Of a DNA stretch of 22,616 nucleotides, positions 7,759 through 15,011 are shown piece after piece. The notes below the pieces were generated by a model. That model was not told the DNA's origin. It ran no database searches and worked only from the letters and a program-made list of their open reading frames with translations. Source of the stretch: UBA6136 sp044378425 (GTDB taxonomy: Bacteria > Pseudomonadota > Gammaproteobacteria > Methylococcales > Methylococcaceae). Within the stretch, counting starts at the first letter, position 1. Each line of letters begins with the position of its first letter. The DNA lies in contig JBILXN010000013.1 in NCBI GenBank assembly GCA_044378425.1, forward strand, positions 1 to 22,616, written 5' to 3'. Made by a program: the position numbers and the translations under genes.

Positions 7759-8922
7759 CTATCCGGGTTGAAAGTCGAGTCGGCATCCCTCCTTTGCCGC
7801 ATGAATTTTGCCAGCAACAAGATGACGTTGCAGCTGCTTGATACGCTTCAGGTACTGCTGGGTATGCTCGCCAAACGCCAGAGGGAGCTGCTGCAGTTCG
7901 AGATCGGATAAGTGACCGTCGAAGGCTGCTGCCACGCAGAGCAAGTCCAGCAGAAAGAATCGTTCATGAGCCGGGAGCTTTGCCAACAGATCTGTGAATA
8001 TCAGCCAGTTATCAAAATCATCCTGATCTTCAACGCCAAAGGTCTGGCTAAACTGGTACAAGAGGATGAGCATGTTGGGGTGGTAGTTCTGGGTCAGGAC
8101 CATCATGGTACTGATCGCCCGGATGGTGCCCTCCTTCGCTTCCGGCGAGAGTTGTTCAACGAAATCGGCCGTCATCACGTCATTGACGAGGTAATAAGCG
8201 AGCCGATGGCCACACAGTCGCAATCGCGCCTCTTGCGCGACACGATACATGACGACAGCATTCCAAAGCGCTGCAATCGGTATCGACACCCAGGCTAACC
8301 CGATCCGCGATACGAATTTGCCGCCCATACGCTGAAGGATAAATTTAGCGGCTACCGTAGTGAGCAGTACCTTGGCCTTGTACAGGACACCAATCAGCAG
8401 CAGTTTTGGCTTTGAAATGTATTTCAGAGGATCTATTCCGAGGTAGCGAATCACTGGATCGGGCACCTCCAGGGCTGCTCGGGCGAGCAGATTCGAGATC
8501 GCATCATCCCCGGGTAATGAGGAATCCTCTTCCTCAGGCTGATGTTGAGTGACCCTGGACAGGGCGTGAACCGTATCGAGACTGAGCCAGAAGAGCGCTA
8601 CAAATTCCGCAACTGCGCTCAGGAGTGTGGCGCCTACCTGCAAGGCATAATAGGCCGTCGTGTCGAGGCTGCCCGAGTAGCGGTAACCGATCCACACCGA
8701 TACCGCGGAGGCAAAGGCTCCGATGAGAAAAGCGAGCATTACGGCAAGAACCGTCACTTTCTGCATTCTGGATTGCAGGAAAGCGTCAGGCGGAAGGTCA
8801 TCAATATGAGACACCGTGATCGGGCCGCGTTTGGTTTTTTTTGCCAGTCGCCGGTAGTATCCAACGCCAGCCCGCTCCAGAAATCCGGCCGGTTGCTCAC
8901 GCGAGTAGGAATTTCTGATCAT
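7759..8922 (-). CDS. LBF_2804-like conserved membrane protein with TerB-like C terminus
   Basis: The protein has 387 residues from the ATG at 8922, preceded by GGAG at good spacing. A longer frame to 9063 would run through the divergent promoter region and into ybjQ. The soluble N terminus (about 1-55, with GVGYYRRLAKKTKRGP) is followed by two strong helices near 57-80 and 90-115. A charged acidic linker comes next, then two further hydrophobic segments near 180-235 (LLLIGVLYKAKVLLTTVA; WVSIPIAALWNAVVMYRV). I recall this as the uncharacterised LBF_2804 family. The C-terminal segment LLDLLCVAAAFDGHLSDLE resembles the acidic AAxADGxxSxxE motif of TerB-like domains; that is a weak pattern match. 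No function is assigned. It is divergent from ybjQ with 100 bases between starts. Confidence 0.75.
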   Translation of the reverse strand: MIRNSYSREQPAGFLERAGVGYYRRLAKKTKRGPITVSHIDDLPPDAFLQSRMQKVTVLAVMLAFLIGAFASAVSVWIGYRYSGSLDTTAYYALQVGATLLSAVAEFVALFWLSLDTVHALSRVTQHQPEEEDSSLPGDDAISNLLARAALEVPDPVIRYLGIDPLKYISKPKLLLIGVLYKAKVLLTTVAAKFILQRMGGKFVSRIGLAWVSIPIAALWNAVVMYRVAQEARLRLCGHRLAYYLVNDVMTADFVEQLSPEAKEGTIRAISTMMVLTQNYHPNMLILLYQFSQTFGVEDQDDFDNWLIFTDLLAKLPAHERFFLLDLLCVAAAFDGHLSDLELQQLPLAFGEHTQQYLKRIKQLQRHLVAGKIHAAKEGCRLDFQPG

Positions 8923-9022
8923 AGGCTCCACGGTGGAAAACGAAGACTTAAGAGGGGGGGCAGGGCAATGGGTGTAGAGTATTGCAAACACACAGGTCAG
9001 CGACCACAACGAAGGAAAAATT

Positions 9023-9343
9023 ATGATAGTCACAACCACACCGTTTATCGAAGGTAAGAGCATAAAACGTTACTGCGGCATCGTCACCGGCGAGGCCATT
9101 CTTGGCGCCAACCTGTTCAAGGACCTGTTTGCCGGCATACGCGACCTCGTTGGTGGCCGTTCAGCCACCTATGAAAAAGAACTTCAACGGGCGCGGGAAA
9201 TCGCGCTCAACGAACTGGAAGAACGGGGCGCGGCGCTGGGGGCCAATGCTATTGTAGGCGTGGACCTTGACTACGAGGTTCTGGGTCAAAATAACGGCAT
9301 GCTGATGGTGTCCGCCAGCGGTACCGCGGTGGTGGCTGAATAA
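9023..9343 (+). CDS. YbjQ/UPF0145 family protein
   Basis: The protein has 106 residues, the usual length for this family of small cytoplasmic homo-oligomeric proteins. Typical features are the opening TTTPFIEG, GIVTGEAILGANLFKDLFAGIRDLVGGRS, YEKELQRAREIALNELEERGAALGANAIVGVDLDYE and a final beta hairpin, GMLMVSASGTAV. A good ribosome site (AAGGAA, about eight bases before ATG) supports the start. The fold belongs to the heavy-metal-binding/dodecin-like YbjQ group, but the biological role is not established. The gene is divergent from the LBF_2804-like gene, and a 51-residue membrane protein gene follows 131 bases later on the same strand. Confidence 0.93.
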   Translation: MIVTTTPFIEGKSIKRYCGIVTGEAILGANLFKDLFAGIRDLVGGRSATYEKELQRAREIALNELEERGAALGANAIVGVDLDYEVLGQNNGMLMVSASGTAVVAE

Positions 9344-9421
9344 GTCAAACGCCTGACCACAACAGCCCGGTACAATGTGTTTGCATCGAAATATATCGAC
9401 GACCGGACTAAGCATGCCCGT

Positions 9422-9438
9422 ACCCATGTATCATGGGT
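9422..9438 (+). promoter_or_regulatory. Hairpin in the leader of the 51-aa gene
   Basis: ACCCATG and CATGGGT form a perfect 7-bp stem around a TAT loop, extended by one wobble and one GC pair on the outside. It lies 36 bases before the ATG of the small membrane protein gene and has no U tract, so it is more likely a leader structure or operator than a terminator. This is seen in sequence only; no known motif is recognised. Confidence 0.3.
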
Positions 9439-9474
9439 GCGCAAGCTTTTAGTGTTACAACCATCGGAGGAATT

Positions 9475-9630
9475 ATGGCCGAATCAAAAACTGACAATAC
9501 CGCAGTAGAGTCCACCCAAAATGACTGGGTAAAGAAGATGGACCAACTTTCAATCGGGGAGCTCAGAAAGAAATTTCCGACCCTATTCTATGTGGTTGGG
9601 GGTGCGCTCATCCTAGCATTGGTTTTGTAG
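9475..9630 (+). CDS. Small single-span membrane protein (51 aa), unknown function
   Basis: The start at 9475 is fixed by GGAGG seven bases upstream; an upstream in-frame codon at 9433 lies in a hairpin. The first 32 residues are polar and charged (ESKTDNTAVESTQNDWVKKM, then QLSIGELRKKFP). Residues 33-51 form one hydrophobic helix, TLFYVVGGALILALVL, that ends the protein. This is a tail-anchored topology with the N terminus probably in the cytoplasm. No family is recognised. Strong translation signals and a perfect terminator hairpin 54 bases after the stop argue that it is a real gene. It could be transcribed with ybjQ or from its own promoter. Confidence 0.72.
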   Translation: MAESKTDNTAVESTQNDWVKKMDQLSIGELRKKFPTLFYVVGGALILALVL

Positions 9631-9683
9631 CTTCCGTCCCTGTCTATACCGGGGCTCTTTTCCCGGATGAGGCTACCGCCTGA

Positions 9684-9714
9684 ATATCAGCCCTTCATGG
9701 GCTGATATCGTTTT
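9684..9714 (+). terminator. Rho-independent-like terminator after the 51-aa gene
   Basis: ATATCAGCCC and GGGCTGATAT make a perfect 10-bp stem around a five-base loop, followed by CGTTTT. The short T run makes it a good, not perfect, intrinsic terminator for the + strand unit ending at 9630. Confidence 0.75.
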
Positions 9715-9981
9715 AGGGGTTCGCCAACCCAAAGAATATCCAATAATGCCATCACAGCGCCCTATCTGAGCGCCACCTTAAAAGCTCCCCTGCAGGTCAC
9801 ATACGAACGTACCAGTAAAACCCTAGGCTGTTTTACGCATCGACTCGACGGTAAGAAACTCGCACACTGCGAGCGTTGAGAGCCGAATCAAACCGGTTAA
9901 ACGATGGGGTGCGTCCCTTATTGGTTACGGGCTGTCAGCAAACGCTAAATCTTGAAGATCGTAGGCCACTTGGAGGGATCC
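9715..9981 (+). promoter_or_regulatory. Leader region of fbaB with several hairpins
   Basis: No gene is seen here. The stretch holds GTAAAAC/GTTTTAC (9815-9821 with 9830-9836, 8-base loop), CTCGCA/TGCGAG (9859-9864 with 9868-9873, 3-base loop) and the perfect palindrome AACCGGTT at 9891-9898. A small GGGTT/AACCC hairpin sits at 9717-9730. These could be operator or leader structures for the aldolase gene. No canonical promoter was convincing, and none of the elements match an operator I can name with confidence. Confidence 0.35.
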
Positions 9982-11034
9982 ATGACGGATATTGCTGGAC
10001 TTCTGGGCAAAGAAAGTGAGTTATTGCTTTCACATATTTGCGGCGGAATACCCCTGCACCGCTTGCACGCTCCCGGGTCTGATTTCATCGATCGTGTTGT
10101 TGCACTCTCAGACCGCAGCCCAGCGGTCATGCGCAACTTTGCCACGCTGTTCAATCATGGCCGATTGTCAGGTACCGGTTATCTTTCGATTCTGCCTGTA
10201 GATCAGGGGATAGAGCATTCAGCCGGGGCCTCTTTTGCACCGAATCCTGATTATTTTGATCCCGACAATATTGTCAGGCTAGGTATTGAAGGTGGCTGTA
10301 ACGCTGTCGCGTCTACATTGGGTGTACTGGGAAGTGTGGCGCGAAAGTATGCACACAAAATACCCTTAATACTGAAAATAAATCATAATGAGTTTCTGTC
10401 GTACCCAAACACATATGACCAAACATTATTTGCCAGTGTTGAACAGGCATTCAACCTGGGTGCCATTGCGGTAGGTGCAACGGTATACTTCGGTTCCGGT
10501 GAATCACGGCGTCAGCTATGGGAGGTATCGCAAGCCTTCCACAAGGCCCATGATCTCGGCATGGTGACGATATTATGGGCCTATTTGAGAAACAGTGCCT
10601 TCAAAATTGAAGGAACCGACTATCATCTATCAGCCGACCTGACCGGTCAGGGCAATCACTTGGGTGCGACGCTTGGGGCCGATATTATCAAGCAGAAAAT
10701 GGCTCAGAATAACGGTGGGTTTAATGCCATTAACTTTTCCAAAACCAGCCCCTTGATATACACTGAACTGACGACCCAACACCCGATAGATCTCGTCCGC
10801 TATCAGGTGGCAAACTGTTATATGGGCCGGGTAGGAATGATCAACTCTGGCGGCGCATCGACCGGAGCTGGCGATCTGGCGGCGGCTGTCCGGACCGCCG
10901 TTATCAATAAGCGCGCCGGAGGTATGGGACTGATTACCGGCCGAAAGGCTTTTCAGAAACCACTGAAAGAAGGCATAGCATTATTAAATGCCGTTCAGGA
11001 TGTCTATCTATCCCCTGACATTAACATGGCCTGA
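9982..11034 (+). CDS. fbaB: Class I fructose-bisphosphate aldolase (DhnA/FbaB type)
   Basis: The protein has 350 residues, the same length as E. coli FbaB as I recall it, and is colinear with it from MTDIAGLLGK to VYLSPDI. It cleaves fructose 1,6-bisphosphate to dihydroxyacetone phosphate and glyceraldehyde 3-phosphate through a lysine Schiff base in the cytoplasm. Lys237 in ADIIKQKMAQNNGG is the expected Schiff-base lysine. Other conserved blocks are TGYLSILPVDQGIEHSAGAS, HNEFLSYPNTYDQTLFASVE and NKRAGGMGLITGRKAF. The ATG at 9982 has GGAGGG six bases upstream, so the earlier in-frame codon at 9952 is rejected. The gene stands alone: it is preceded by a long structured leader and converges on an outer-membrane protein gene 33 bases later. 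In E. coli this enzyme serves gluconeogenic growth; the same is only inferred here. Confidence 0.95.
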   Translation: MTDIAGLLGKESELLLSHICGGIPLHRLHAPGSDFIDRVVALSDRSPAVMRNFATLFNHGRLSGTGYLSILPVDQGIEHSAGASFAPNPDYFDPDNIVRLGIEGGCNAVASTLGVLGSVARKYAHKIPLILKINHNEFLSYPNTYDQTLFASVEQAFNLGAIAVGATVYFGSGESRRQLWEVSQAFHKAHDLGMVTILWAYLRNSAFKIEGTDYHLSADLTGQGNHLGATLGADIIKQKMAQNNGGFNAINFSKTSPLIYTELTTQHPIDLVRYQVANCYMGRVGMINSGGASTGAGDLAAAVRTAVINKRAGGMGLITGRKAFQKPLKEGIALLNAVQDVYLSPDINMA

Positions 11035-11067
11035 AACCGCAATGCGTTAGTGGCAGGCCAACTGCCC

Positions 11068-12027
11068 CTAAAAACCCGCACCAATATACCCACCCACCTG
11101 GTAATAGGACGCCTTCACGCCATCCATTTCATTGGCTACCCAATTATAGCGACCATCCATGCCCACGAATAAATCATCCCAGAAGTTATAGTCAAATCCT
11201 GCTCCAAACATCACACCCGGACCTACATTGGTTCCGGAATCAGACGAAGGGCTTATGAAACTGAATGTCATTCCAACCGGTATCATCCAGGGTCTAAAGT
11301 CACTACCATGCATGAACTTTATTTTGGGTGACGCAGAAAGGGTAAACTGGCTCAGAGTAACACCTCGAAGGTGCCTGTTTCGCGGATTCAAGCCGAGTTT
11401 ACTGGCCATGACAGGGACTATATTTTGTGCGCCATTGTTACCGACTGCAGTGAATCCCCCCTGATGCGAATCCCAGCGATTCCAGTTGAACATGATCTCC
11501 GTCATAAACTGGGTATCATCCAGCAAACCGAAAAGGTTATCAGAAATATTTAAATCGACCCCCGCACCGAAATATACGCCATCCCGTTCCTTGTTTTGAG
11601 GGCGGTAGCCATTATCCTTGGCGTAGAGATCGGTATAGGCTTGATTTGACCGCGAGTTAACCATGTCAGGATAACCCCCTCTGAAAAATACCATGTGCTT
11701 CTTTTCGGGTTTTTCCACAGAGTCCTGTTGGTTCAGGCTGGCCTGAGTATTTTCAAGGCGCCTTCCTGGCTTGTCTGATGTCGCTGCCTTCGCCTCGGCA
11801 TTGATACGTTTCATTTCAGCCCGCATCGCCTCCATTTCCGACGCCATCGCCCGCCGTTCCGATTCCATCTGCTTAAATGCAGACTCCATCTGGTGTAACC
11901 GGCGCTCCAAGGCTGCGGCAGGCTCAGCTTCTGAACCCTTTAGCGTTGGAGCAGCGATGGCCTGAAACCCGCTCAGAAGGGAAACGGCACACAGGGCGGT
12001 GCCATAGCGATAGCTAACGGTATACAT
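11068..12027 (-). CDS. Outer-membrane beta-barrel protein with N-terminal coiled coil
   Basis: The protein has 319 residues. A signal peptide (about 1-26, ending IAAPT) is followed by a heptad-rich helix (about 36-85: LERRLHQMESAFKQMESE and onward), a Ser/Lys linker, and then about 200 residues of alternating aromatic and polar strands (MVFFRGGY, VYFGAGVDLNIS, LFVGMDGRYNWV). The chain ends YIGAGF; a terminal Phe is the usual BAM-recognised signal of outer-membrane barrels. The size suggests an 8- to 10-strand barrel. The coiled coil is like periplasmic trimerising or peptidoglycan-spanning segments of other porin-like proteins. The start is supported by GGAGG seven bases upstream. No specific function is recognised. 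It is divergent from an HTH-WYL regulator, with a 340-base AT-rich intergenic region between them. Confidence 0.82.
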   Translation of the reverse strand: MYTVSYRYGTALCAVSLLSGFQAIAAPTLKGSEAEPAAALERRLHQMESAFKQMESERRAMASEMEAMRAEMKRINAEAKAATSDKPGRRLENTQASLNQQDSVEKPEKKHMVFFRGGYPDMVNSRSNQAYTDLYAKDNGYRPQNKERDGVYFGAGVDLNISDNLFGLLDDTQFMTEIMFNWNRWDSHQGGFTAVGNNGAQNIVPVMASKLGLNPRNRHLRGVTLSQFTLSASPKIKFMHGSDFRPWMIPVGMTFSFISPSSDSGTNVGPGVMFGAGFDYNFWDDLFVGMDGRYNWVANEMDGVKASYYQVGGYIGAGF

Positions 12028-12367
12028 TTTAGAAATCCTCCGTGACTTCTATTATTTAGGCAGTACTCAGTGATCAGCTATTTAATATAATAAGTACACG
12101 TGACGATCAGCAGAGTATTACAATTATAAATGACCTCTATTCTGATCATTTTTGTTAGCCCTATCCATACGCAGTACTACCATCAGCCCGGTATTCTGGA
12201 CAGGATTTGAAAAAAATGTAGCGGACTAGACCCGTGGGTATTGCAGGGGTGTAACAACCCTTATACAGTCACGTTAGGCCATCAGGTCACCTAAATCACA
12301 TGTCAGCTTCAATCGATGGCCGGGTGTCTTGACGACTCATCTACAAAAAACCCATTGAAGACTGCCT
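12028..12367. promoter_or_regulatory. Divergent control region between the barrel protein and the WYL regulator
   Basis: No gene is seen. The half nearest the barrel gene is AT-rich. It has a minus-strand TATAAT (12128 down to 12123) about 95 bases before the barrel start, without a good -35. GATCAGC occurs at 12072-12078 and 12105-12111, exactly 33 bases (about three helical turns) apart, with an inverted GATCAG at 12142-12147. These are candidate regulator binding repeats. On the + strand, TATTGC (12239) and TTATAC (12261) at 16 bases could be a weak promoter for the regulator. Confidence 0.35.
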
Positions 12368-13363
12368 ATGAGCAATTTGGACCGCATTTATCAGATAGAC
12401 CAGTTACTGGCGGCGCGCAAGAGTATTTCACGAAAGGAACTGGAGGAACGGCTGAGCGTGTCCTGGGCTACCCTTAAGCGTGATATCAGCTACATGAAGG
12501 ATCGCCTGAATGCACCCATTATTTATGATCGGGAGCTGGGCGGGTATCGATTTGAGGATCAAGGCAAGCGAGTAGGCCCGCAATACGAATTGCCGGGACT
12601 TTGGTTCTCCGCCGAGGAAATCCACGCACTGCTCACCATGCAGCATTTGCTATCTAACCTCGACACCGGTGGTCTGCTTGGGCCACATATTCAACCCCTA
12701 CTCTCCCGACTCAGTGGTTTGCTAGGTACAGCCGATGATTCGATTGACGAGGTCAAGCGCCGCATACGGATTGAGACCGTCGGGGCCAGGGAATTCCATC
12801 TTGACCATTTTCAAGTGATCGGTTCGGCTCTCCTACGGCGCAAGCGACTGGTCATACGCTACTACGCCCGCGGCACAGATAAAATCACGGAACGTGAGGT
12901 GTCCCCACAACGGCTCATTTATTACCGAGACAATTGGTACCTGGACGCATGGTGCCATCTACGTAGCGGTCTGCGGGCGTTTTCTGTCGATGCCATCAAG
13001 ATTGCTGAACTATTGGATGCCAAAGCTAGGGATATACCCGACCATCAACTTGATGAAATTCTGGGATCAGGCTATGGCATCTTTTCCGGCGAGGCTGTTT
13101 CCTGGGCGACGTTGCAATTCACTGCAGAACGGGCTCGCTGGGTCGCATCCGAGCGCTGGCATCCACAGCAGGTTGGACAACTGCTACCCGATGGACGCTA
13201 CAAACTGCGGGTCCCGTTCAACGATGATCGGGAACTGATCATGGACATCCTCAAATACGGGGCAGACTGCATCGTTGAAAGCCCATCCTCACTGATCGCG
13301 CGGGTGACTGAACAATTCGAGAGGGGTTTGGAACACTATCGGAGAGGCGGAGCACTACCTTAA
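12368..13363 (+). CDS. YafY-like transcriptional regulator (HTH plus WYL domain)
   Basis: The protein has 331 residues. An N-terminal winged helix-turn-helix of the HTH_11 type spans about 1-62 (SRKELEERLSVSWATLKRDI, then YDRELGGYRF). A linker leads to a WYL domain at about 145-220, in which Asn189-Trp190-Tyr191-Leu192-Asp193 is the signature and LRAFSVDAIKI carries the conserved Arg. A C-terminal WCX-like extension (about 240-325) completes the usual architecture. WYL domains bind nucleotides, nucleic acid or other negatively charged ligands and regulate the HTH part. The start is the first ATG; its ribosome site is weak. The barrel gene diverges from it, making that gene and itself the natural candidate targets (inference). 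A hairpin follows the stop. Confidence 0.92.
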   Translation: MSNLDRIYQIDQLLAARKSISRKELEERLSVSWATLKRDISYMKDRLNAPIIYDRELGGYRFEDQGKRVGPQYELPGLWFSAEEIHALLTMQHLLSNLDTGGLLGPHIQPLLSRLSGLLGTADDSIDEVKRRIRIETVGAREFHLDHFQVIGSALLRRKRLVIRYYARGTDKITEREVSPQRLIYYRDNWYLDAWCHLRSGLRAFSVDAIKIAELLDAKARDIPDHQLDEILGSGYGIFSGEAVSWATLQFTAERARWVASERWHPQQVGQLLPDGRYKLRVPFNDDRELIMDILKYGADCIVESPSSLIARVTEQFERGLEHYRRGGALP

Positions 13364-13383
13364 AAAACCTTTCATATTTGCCT

Positions 13384-13408
13384 TGAAGGCTCACCTTGTG
13401 AGCCTTCA
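13384..13408 (+). terminator. Hairpin between the WYL regulator and the receiver gene
   Basis: TGAAGGCTCAC and GTGAGCCTTCA form a perfect 11-bp stem with a CTT loop, beginning 20 bases after the regulator's stop. The T run after it is poor (TCCGCC), so termination may be weak or the hairpin may act as an mRNA-stabilising element. Confidence 0.5.
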
Positions 13409-13462
13409 TCCGCCTATTGTGTCTCCATATTCAACACCTTAATCGGATAGACAGAGGACACG

Positions 13463-13924
13463 ATGGCCGATCATTTCATCCCATCACCCGACCCGGATCA
13501 TAATGAGCATCCCGGAAGCCGCCTGCGACTGATGGTCGTCGATGACCATCAAGATGGCGCCGACAGTTTGTCCATCTTGCTCCAACTATTTGGCGCAACG
13601 GTGGAAGTTGCCTATTCAACTCCGGCTGCGCTCGAACGTCTGCCCCACTTCATACCGGATGCGATATTCTTGGATATTGGCATGCCGAACATGAGTGGGA
13701 CTGAGGTAGCGCAACTTATACGGCGTCAGGATCAAAACAAAAACCTGATACTGGTTGCCCTCACAGGCTGGACAGGAAATGACATTCGGGAGGAGTCGAT
13801 GTCTGCAGGTTTTGATCATCATTACACCAAACCCATGAACCTATGTGAGCTTGAGCAGATTTTGCACAAGATAACCTCAGGCGACGTCAGCACAAGCAAT
13901 ACTTCAGTAAGAGCCAAGGAGTAA
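13463..13924 (+). CDS. Single-domain response regulator (receiver)
   Basis: The protein has 153 residues with one CheY-like receiver domain (about 21-135) and no output domain. The acidic pair Asp27-Asp28 is in MVVDDHQ, the phosphoacceptor is Asp71 in FLDIGMPNMSG, Thr101 is in VALTGWTG, and Lys123 is in YTKP. All catalytic positions are intact. The style (ALTGW, GFDHHYTKP) is like receivers of hybrid histidine kinases. The start has AGAGGA seven bases upstream. The N-terminal 20 residues and C-terminal 18 are polar tails. No histidine kinase is adjacent, so it is an orphan. Its partner could be the MCP-linked pathway or any remote kinase; nothing in the window decides this. Confidence 0.93.
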   Translation: MADHFIPSPDPDHNEHPGSRLRLMVVDDHQDGADSLSILLQLFGATVEVAYSTPAALERLPHFIPDAIFLDIGMPNMSGTEVAQLIRRQDQNKNLILVALTGWTGNDIREESMSAGFDHHYTKPMNLCELEQILHKITSGDVSTSNTSVRAKE

Positions 13925-14237
13925 GGTAGGCTTATCAGGGTGAGAGGGCGTTTTTCATTTGGCTGGCAAGAGCCAGTCGCTAACAGCCAAATCTGGAGCA
14001 GACGCAGAAAGACGTCGCAGGCTAGGCCCGCAGGTTTTTGTCGGCCAACTACCCGAAACCGAATATCCCCTCAACATAATTAACAGGCAAATTAGAACCC
14101 TGATCTAAGGGCACGGCACTCATTGTCGATTACATCAAGCACTGAAAAAGCTGAGGAATACCTGTTATCTATACAAGGCAGGCAGTGGGTAAATAACCCA
14201 ATTCTAATAACCTGCCGGGTGGTGCGGACCCATGACT
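13925..14237. other. Intergenic stretch with overlapping hairpins
   Basis: No gene is supported. ATTTGGCTG (13957-13965) and CAGCCAAAT (13984-13992) are perfectly complementary and enclose a competing hairpin CTGGC-AAGA-GCCAG (13963-13976), so two mutually exclusive folds are possible. Neither has a T run after it. The far end holds the terminator-like structure of the cpdA unit. Nothing else was seen. Confidence 0.4.
14177..14216 (-). terminator. Terminator-like structure after cpdA
   Basis: Read on the minus strand, GGCAGG (14216-14211) pairs with CCTGCC (14182-14177). Nested between them is TGGGT-TATTT-ACCCA (14200-14186). TTGTAT follows. It lies 22 bases after the cpdA stop. The T content after the stem is modest, so this is a candidate only. 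Confidence 0.35.
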
Positions 14238-15011
14238 TCACGATGCCCAAATTGTCACCCGTCTGACATCGGTTTCAAAACGCCCATCCGCATACAGTTT
14301 TAACCAGCGATAACCTGGCGCTTCGCCCGTCACCTGACCGGATTTTGAAGTGGATTGATAACCCGTCGAAGGCGTCGATAGATAGCAGACGCCCCTCTGA
14401 ACGATCAGAAATTCCTGATGAACATGACCTGATATTACTGCTTTTAGGTTCGGTAGTTGTTCAAGATGTTGCATGACTCGTTGATGGTTTCGAACTTCCA
14501 CCGCTACACCACGATCTGCATGTTCAGGTAAGTTATGGTGTGTCGCAATTAATATCGATTTATCTGAATGTCTCGTAGCCAGTTCGGTCATGCGTTGCAA
14601 GTCAAACTCGCTGATTTCGCCTTCATAACTTTCCGGATTGGGTTGGTAATTGGAGTCCAGCATAATAATCTGCCAATGCTTGAGAACACAATGCAGGTCC
14701 ATAGTAATTGGATTACGTGGATAAACGCTGTTCGCGCTGTCACGATTATCATGATTACCTAGTACACAATAGACAGGGGTAGAGAAAACTCTCAGTGCGT
14801 CAGAAATAAATTGATACGTTTCAGGTTTTCCATCATGCGCTAAATCACCAGTGAGGACTATCAGGTCAGGCTTTTCATAATGTTGTTGAACATGATTCAA
14901 TACGGATCTAAAACTATCACGAGTATTGGTATTGTTAAACAGTCCATCTGGCTCGGCAAATAAATGTAAATCAGTCAGTTGCAAAACCGTTATGTCATCA
15001 TGATGGATCAT
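14238..15011 (-). CDS. cpdA: CpdA-like 3',5'-cyclic-AMP phosphodiesterase (calcineurin-like metallophosphoesterase)
   Basis: The protein has 257 residues. The full class III phosphodiesterase metal-binding set is visible: Asp14 and His16 in LTDLHLF, Asp56 in LTGDLAHDG, Asn86-His87 in LGNHDNR, His158 in IATHHNLP, and His196 and His198 in SGHVHQEF. The LHLF and LLLxTxxSF-like opening, YQSTSKSGQVTGEAPGYRW and the overall order match bacterial CpdA, which hydrolyses cAMP in the cytoplasm. The ATG at 15011 forms an ATGA overlap with the upstream methyltransferase stop, so this start is preferred over 15071. Closely related cyclic-nucleotide or other phosphodiesterases share these motifs, so the substrate is likely but not certain. 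Translational coupling to a methyltransferase is unusual for cpdA. The pair sits in a visibly AT-richer segment. Confidence 0.87.
   Translation of the reverse strand: MIHHDDITVLQLTDLHLFAEPDGLFNNTNTRDSFRSVLNHVQQHYEKPDLIVLTGDLAHDGKPETYQFISDALRVFSTPVYCVLGNHDNRDSANSVYPRNPITMDLHCVLKHWQIIMLDSNYQPNPESYEGEISEFDLQRMTELATRHSDKSILIATHHNLPEHADRGVAVEVRNHQRVMQHLEQLPNLKAVISGHVHQEFLIVQRGVCYLSTPSTGYQSTSKSGQVTGEAPGYRWLKLYADGRFETDVRRVTIWAS

Noticed and set aside
6971..7771. 266-codon + strand frame over the nitroreductase gene
   Set aside because: The nitroreductase on the minus strand has a strong ribosome site and full family motifs; the + frame has neither.
13957..13992. ATTTGGCTG/CAGCCAAAT hairpin as a terminator of the receiver gene
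   Set aside because: There is no T run after the stem on either strand; described as a structure only.
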